Below are positions 59,201-64,000 of a stretch of 64,000 nt of DNA, in pieces; the stretch's first letter is position 1; each line of letters starts with the position of its first letter. The stretch spans positions 62,001 to 126,000 of the forward strand of contig JASAND010028434.1 of assembly GCA_030248195.1 (NCBI GenBank), read 5' to 3'. A model generated the notes under the pieces. It had not been told where the DNA came from and searched no databases. It saw only the letters and a program-made list of their open reading frames with translations. The stretch is from Trissonchulus latispiculum (lineage: Eukaryota > Nematoda > Enoplea > Enoplida > Ironidae). A program made the translations under genes and the position numbers.

Positions 59201-62200
59201 GTGAGATCAGAAGCAAACCCGGGGGTGTGTCGATTTTTGAGTGCGTGACTCTGGTGCACCTAGCACCCCTTCGCAGGGGGTAGGCGGACACGTTGCAGGG
59301 TACTGGTTGATCCCAAGGGAGGGGGTCCTTTCCACCGAAAGCTCAGCGCCCTACTCTTATCGATAAGCGGATTAGGGTTCTTTAGCGTGCCTGTCCCCAG
59401 CAAGACAGTACACGGCAGGGATGGAAACTGGGTCATGGGTCATTTGGGTCGCTATTTTTGCATGGGTCACTGGGTCTTGGGTCACTAATTTCGGAAAACC
59501 TCTGGGTCAGGGTGGGTCTGGGTCAAGCTTCCTATGGGTCACTTTGGGTCTGGGTCAGCAATCTTAGTGGGGCATTTTGGGTCTGGGTCACAGAGATCTT
59601 GCCAAATCTTTGAAGATTCAATTTTCGTGGTGGAAATTTAGCAAGTTTTAAAGATAAACCTACCATTTCTGAAAACTTTTCGCGTCTTCGGCGCGATCAC
59701 TAACTAATTAGTTAAATTTATTAGTCATTTCGCAGAAATCACTAGAATTAATGTGTGACTTACTCTGCCATTCTATATGAGTTGGGTCACTTAGTAAAAG
59801 CACGTATACTAAAGTGGAGACATTTCGGTAGATTTTAGTTTACAGCATCAACCACTCAGGTCTCAATTTAGTTGGTTTTTTGTAAGAAAAACAACCAATT
59901 GATCTAGTTTCACAAAATGAGTGGAATGTACTTATTCTTGCATTTTACCAAAAAATAAGAAAGTTAGACAATTCAAAAACACTGCACAACGGGTCAATCT
60001 TTGTTAGAGTCAATCTGTATAACGTTATTCTATTGGGTCATTTGGGTCTGGGTCACAAAAATTGTTGGGTCAGTTGGGTCTGGGTCACGAAACCGTTTGG
60101 GTCATTTGGGTCTGGGTCACTAAATTTTAAAATTTTATGGGTCACTTTGGGTCTGGGTCAAATTTGCGTTTGGGTCGAGTGGGTCATGGGTCACAAAAAA
60201 TGACCCAGTTTCCATCCCTGGTACACGGGCCCACCAATTTTTCGCCTCATCCGACAGGCAGAGCTGTAGCCTAAGTTTCTTGCTCAAGGAAACAATGTAG
60301 CGTCATTATGGCTAAGGTTGGGATCGAACCTCGGACCTTCCGATCCGAAGTCCAACGTGCGTTGATGCTAAATACAACAACAGAACAACAGCACAAATCA
60401 CATTAACGATATAAATTAACGTGGTTTAGTGTATGCTTTTGTAAATTGGATTTGTACAATTTTATGCAACGCAATCCTTACACAGCACTCTGCAAGGCAT
60501 CATCTTTGACGTCTTTAGGCCAGGGGAAAATCCCATCTCCCAGCCTGCCCTCGGTTAGCGGGCAAATGCAGGCACTAAAGCTAGGTCGGGACAACCATTC
60601 CAGCAAGTCCGATTTTGCAGTGTGCGTGCAGTGGACTGCAGTAACCGGCCACGCATTGCTGAGATTTTGCAGCAGCAGCTGTGAAGGTGACAGATTGCTG
60701 TGGGCGGATTTGCAATCCTTTATTTCCTGAAAAGTTGTTAAAATGAACGACAATTACGTGAAACATGATGGATTATCGTATTTATAGCGAGGTGTGAAAA
60801 TGAAAAGGCAGTCGAAACGGTTGTTATCTGCTCAATGCCCAGACGCTCTGCAGTCTGTCTTCTGAAGTGCTGAGCTACCTACAGCAGCTTCCATGCAATG
60901 GGTTAAAATTGATAGCCTCTCGTGGATGAGGATTGTACACAGCAAGCACCAGCGATAAAGAAGTTATGTGCTCGCTCACGTCTCCTGTCACCAGTGGTGT
61001 AGTAGTAGTCAGGTAAGGTCCCCCCCTTCGGCGAAGTCGTCCACGAGGGGTCGCGAATTGGCCACCAGGGTTAAGCAACTTGCCCAAATATAGGTTTTAC
61101 GACTAAAATTTCCAAAAAATTTTCGGATTCGCCGGAATTTTTCACTTAAAATTACTTTTTTGCAAAACAAACGTCCGAAAAACGTGTTTTGGCTAATCGC
61201 TTTCAAAGGTACCCCAAAGAAAATCTCTCTCACAAGGGGTATCCAAATTTGCTTCCACAGGGGTTAGTGAAATTTGACCTGCCGTTCGGGTATGGTAGTA
61301 GTTAGCACGCCTGTCTGTTCTGCAGTCTGGGAAGTTGGTGGTTCGATTCAGGCAGAGTCAAATTTTCTATATGGCTGCGAGCTGGCCCTCCCGTACATTG
61401 GCTTAGCAAGTGCATAGATCAAATTTTTGTAGGCTGACTCCGTGTCAGCTTTAACTCATCAGTACAACAAGAGAAAACTGGCACGTAGGAGTTTGTTTGA
61501 CTGTGTTGAGAGTTTCATACGTTTTGACTTTATCCGGTTGAATCTGCAAATGTTTGAGTTAAACAGCGTTTCTGTTCATACAAGCATTTAACCTGAGGTT
61601 GTTCCTCCAGGTGCACATGAAACGGGATTCCTCTTTGAGCTGATTCCTCATGAAGCGATCGAATGTCATCGATATCGACGGCTCGAACTGAATGAGCGGC
61701 AATTCCAAGACTTTGCGAAGAAGACAGCAGTCTACCTAAAATTGACGCTAACAAACTAAACTACTTTTACATACTTTGGGTTTGTAAAAACGATTTAAAA
61801 TCTGCGCTGAAATCGTAAAATGCAAAACAAATTTAAGGTATTTTAACAATTATCATTATACGCATTTGTCGCATTATATTTTGTCGCATTTTAACGACTG
61901 TCTGTCTGACCGAAATTAAATAAAGTATGTATTCCTGGTTTGTTTGGAAATTAGGACTCAGCGGTTTAACCAACCTTCAAGTTTCTGAAACTGGTTCATG
62001 AAATCTTCCGCCGATGTGGTCAGAAAGTGCTGCTGAGCTTCGGCTAAATCCAGATCTGGATCAAATCCTGCCCGCTTGTAAAATGTTTCCAACAAAACTA
62101 TTCGGATTCCAGCTTCTTCAGCTGCTTCCAGAACTATTTGATCGAAATCATACCAATCCTGATTTTGTCCATCTTCTGAATTAATAAACAATAGAACCGA

Positions 62201-63265
62201 CATAACATTCAAATGCACATTACAAGAAGAAGGTAATAGTGCAAATGTCAAAACAAACTGACAGATTCGACACGACCATGTTAACTCATTCGATGTAAAG
62301 TTGGAGTGACCAGTTAGTGTACACGACTCCCGCTCACCTACGGATACAGAAGGGGTTTTTCTTGTTTCTCATTTAATTGGCGGTAATTTCGATCAAAATG
62401 CGGAAAACCTTAAACAGTTGATCCCTCTAACGGATCCGTCGAAGATTTTGCATATAGCAACAATAACCGTGAATTAATTTAAAAACTACAGACTTGACCG
62501 ATAGATGCAGGAAAGGCTCAAATTTGGCATTGTTTTCTATTTCGTTGGTATCTGCCTCTAAAAGCCGATGGAAAAACGACAAAATTTTTCACTTGTAATA
62601 CGAGACGAGTATATTTACTGAAGCTAGCAGATTTGTTTTACCAAATTCCTTTGATCTCGGAGAGCTGTGGTGAAGATAATGAAATTCGCCCACTGTTGTT
62701 ATACCAGATTCCAACATTTCTTTGAATGCTTGTGTGCATATCTAAACATGATAATAACCTGACACAGTTTTAAAAATAAAACACTAAACACCAATTTTAC
62801 AACCTAAATCAAACCTAATTTTAAATACCTGCTCCAAGCATGAGCGGCTTGAAAATATTTTGTGAATCTAGTTAATCCTTGAACTTCTTTAGTTTTTAGA
62901 TTTTAGCTACACGAATTCAAATTTGCAACCTTTTTCAATTTTTCCGGACTCATTTCCTCAACCAGTCGATAGACAGAGTCTCTCCAGCTCCAGAAGTTAC
63001 TGGCTCGATCGCGGGGATTTTCCGAGACATCCCGGAGACCCCGGTGAAAGGCATGGGAATGTCCGTTCACAAATCCGGGTAAAAGGGCTTCTCGGGGAAG
63101 CCGAATCCGGCAAAATCCGTCCCGATCCGTCAAATTCGGCCCGATTTCTGCGATTTGACCGTCTTCATCGATTCGAATTCCGATTCCGCATTGGAATCTG
63201 TCCTCCCACCAGACCAGCTCGGGCTCGACGATGCAGCGTCTGAAGCTAATGGTATCAGCTTCCAT
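53202..63265 (-). CDS. hutF: Fused formimidoylglutamate deiminase (HutF) and M20 zinc amidohydrolase, 10 exons
   Basis: Exons (minus strand): 63265-62930, 62741-62642, 62175-61975, 61735-61593, 60726-60482, 55866-55643, 55219-55047, 54833-54315, 53972-53714, 53509-53202. All junctions are GT-AG and in phase, giving 835 codons and a stop. Residues 1-474 are HutF: GHSHAFHR with zinc-type His69/His71, GITTVGEFHYLHH in exon 2, His227 in AAHS, HVHLEEQ at 252-258, VHCTHT at 291-296, TEGRLGDG and GTDCNER with Asp347. Residues 475-835 are M20: His551 in NSHMDT, Asp577 in GACDAKG, Glu607/608 in VEEE, Glu632 in GEPT, an AHGKAAHSG dimerisation segment, and His794 in AHGPNE. HutF turns formiminoglutamate into formylglutamate and ammonia. 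The M20 half may then deformylate it (inference); ArgE-like deacetylation is the alternative. A separate M20 start at 54893 is possible but would translate the intron's polypyrimidine tract. The largest intron (55867-60481) holds satellite, foldback, hAT and SINE sequence. Confidence 0.88.
55923..56730. mobile_element. Foldback element with 183-bp inverted arms in a HutF-M20 intron
   Basis: Arms 55923-56105 and 56548-56730 are essentially perfect reverse complements, starting ACAAGAAATAAAAATGCTCC. They enclose a 442-bp unrelated centre. I found no clear target duplication and no coding frame. A diverged relative of the arm is at 24540-25420. It lies in the intron between exons 5 and 6, so it would be transcribed in the pre-mRNA. 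Confidence 0.85.
56804..58030. repeat. 145-bp satellite array with TGACCAGTGGTCA palindromes
   Basis: The landmark AACGAGCGTAGT occurs at 56972, 57117, 57262, 57407, 57552, 57697 and 57842, exactly 145 bases apart. A diverged unit starts at 56804 (168 bases before) and a decayed one ends the array near 58030. Each unit carries TGACCAGTGGTCA-type palindromes twice, about 35-40 bases apart. The array lies in the intron between exons 5 and 6 of the HutF-M20 gene. Open frames across it are translations of the repeat. Confidence 0.92.
58031..58666. other. Intronic stretch after the satellite
   Basis: No gene is supported. The first part is probably decayed satellite-flanking sequence. Confidence 0.4.
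58667..58702. repeat. Perfect 16-bp hairpin with 4-base loop
   Basis: TATTATGTAGGGGCGC, loop TATC, then the exact reverse complement. No coding context. It could be the joined ends of a small inverted-repeat element. Confidence 0.85.
58980..60375 (-). repeat. tRNA-derived SINE-like repeat split by a hAT MITE
   Basis: At the right edge the minus strand reads a tRNA-like B box (GGTTCGATCCC at about 60320-60331) within a GGACTTCGGATC...GGTCCGAGG context, followed by TTTCCTTGAGCAAGAAACTTA, a string typical of tRNA-derived SINEs in marine animals. The related left part (about 58980-59415) is interrupted by the hAT MITE at 59416-60220. Outer limits are approximate. Confidence 0.5.
59416..60220 (+). 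mobile_element. hAT MITE, GGGTC family, copy 3
   Basis: Starts CAGGGATGGAAACTGGGTCA and ends in the inverse, flanked by an exact 8-bp duplication GTACACGG (59408-59415 and 60221-60228). GGGTCTGGGTCA units lie at both ends and a CGCG...GGCGCG palindrome is inside. Inserted in the SINE-like repeat within the intron between exons 5 and 6 of the HutF-M20 gene. No transposase. Confidence 0.92.
61287..61365 (+). repeat. tRNA-like sequence (SINE head or tRNA pseudogene)
   Basis: GGTAGTAGTTAGCACG resembles an A box and GGTGGTTCGATTC a B box, with spacing near that of tRNA-derived SINEs. The acceptor stem does not pair well and there is no CCA context. It lies in the intron between exons 4 and 5 of the HutF-M20 gene. 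Confidence 0.4.
62176..62641. other. Intron 2 of the HutF-M20 gene
   Basis: The donor GTAAAA follows exon 2 and an AATTCAG acceptor precedes exon 3. Nothing else is supported. Confidence 0.6.
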
Positions 63266-64000
63266 TGTAAAATATATAATTTAATTTAATCTAAAATCAA
63301 ATAAATCTCACGCTAATTATTAAGCATGGAATACTTACAACTACAAGTGAGAATGCTGTTGGAAAAGAATGATATACGTCTGTAATAACTACAATGATTC
63401 GAGCTATATATGAGAGTCTGTTTATTGCTGTAGGTTTAGCTACTATTATCTCAATACACAGAATACGGACCAGACATGTGCAGGAGGGGAAGTTCGGGGG
63501 GGGGGGGTGAAGGGTGGCCGAAGGCCGTCGAAAAACCGGATTCTTCCGGTTTTTTACCAGAAAAATCCGGATTCTGGGGGGGGCGTGAGGGACCCCTCTG
63601 AGGAGTGAGCTCAGGTCTGGGGGGGTGAAACTCCCCCAACCCCCCCAAGCACACGTACGGACTAAACTCTTAGGCAAATGCTAACAGAACTTAACAGCTC
63701 TGCAAACTTATGCCGAGTATACATTCAATTAAAACCACGCTGTTTGTCTAGTCGGTGGTAGAGTGTAGCGTTATTCTTTAGTCGATCTCGAACGCAAGAA
63801 ATAAATTTGTGGAAGTATAGTGTCCTGGTGCTGACTGATGACAAGAAAAAATGGTAGCAGAAATAAAAGTAAAAAGTCATAGATAAATCAGCAACCCCTA
63901 AATGGGGAATAATTCCGCCTAGGTGTTTTATTTTTACACAAAAATGCCAGGTTTTCCTCGAACACTTAACTTTGAAATGTACATCTACCGGCTTCCATCC
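63266..64000. other. Upstream flank of the HutF-M20 gene with a poly-G inverted patch
   Basis: Between 63475 and 63650 lie long G and C runs, a CCGGATTCTTCCGG-type palindrome and an inverted G-run/C-run pair. This resembles the poly-G repeats at 22.7-23.5 kb. No core promoter motif can be assigned with confidence. The rest shows no gene. Confidence 0.45.

Noticed and set aside
60315..60370. A minus-strand tRNA gene
   Set aside because: The B box and a stem-like piece are clear, but the D-arm half and acceptor stem are missing, and the following sequence is SINE-like.
61287..61365. A functional tRNA gene
   Set aside because: A- and B-box-like strings are present, but the acceptor stem does not pair and no complete cloverleaf forms. 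It is better read as a SINE head or pseudogene.
53202..63265. Bacterial contamination as the source of HutF and M20
   Set aside because: Nine introns with consistent splice sites and phases, plus animal mobile elements in the introns, rule it out.

Overview
The window is animal nuclear DNA. Genes are split by GT-AG introns, coding density is low, mobile elements are abundant, and one gene carries the C-terminal region of the animal ZSWIM4/5/6 family. I cannot name the species; an invertebrate is my inference. No annotation or search was available, so all calls rest on reading motifs, splice signals and repeat ends.

Layout: (1) 1-2362, no gene, many short GGCC-bounded palindromes. (2) 2363-22567, one retroelement of about 20 kb on the minus strand. 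It has two near-identical direct repeats of about 3.2 kb (LTRs), a zinc-knuckle Gag ORF next to its 5' LTR, no recognisable pol, and cargo made of a NADAR domain followed by a frame-broken SGNH hydrolase. (3) 22.7-23.5 kb, a poly-G/poly-C repeat. (4) 23.6-32.6 kb, plus-strand exons of a ZSWIM4/5/6-like gene, whose large intron holds hAT-like elements with subterminal repeats. (5) 33.1 kb, a KH-like fragment with a frame break. (6) 35.5-38.4 kb, a small unrecognised gene with an acidic/basic tail, whose last intron is full of repeats and holds a copy of part of its own exon. (7) 41.6-43.7 kb, a hAT MITE with an exact 8-bp duplication and a 655-bp foldback element. (8) 44.0-52.6 kb, exons of a predicted extracellular Cys-rich protein, with a decayed LINE and several MITEs in its introns. 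(9) 53.2-63.3 kb, a ten-exon minus-strand gene.

The ten-exon gene is the most striking item. Ten GT-AG exons join in phase to give 835 codons plus a stop. The first about 474 residues are a bacterial-type formimidoylglutamate deiminase (HutF). The rest is a complete M20 zinc amidohydrolase. The two would plausibly run successive steps from formiminoglutamate through formylglutamate to glutamate, in a lineage where animals normally use the folate-dependent FTCD route. Its introns hold a 145-bp satellite, a foldback element, and a SINE-like repeat split by a hAT insertion.

The mobile-element layer is also informative. Three copies of one hAT MITE family have exact 8-bp duplications, a fourth family (GGATC repeats) also has one, and several unrelated families share the design of short TIRs with dense short subterminal repeats.
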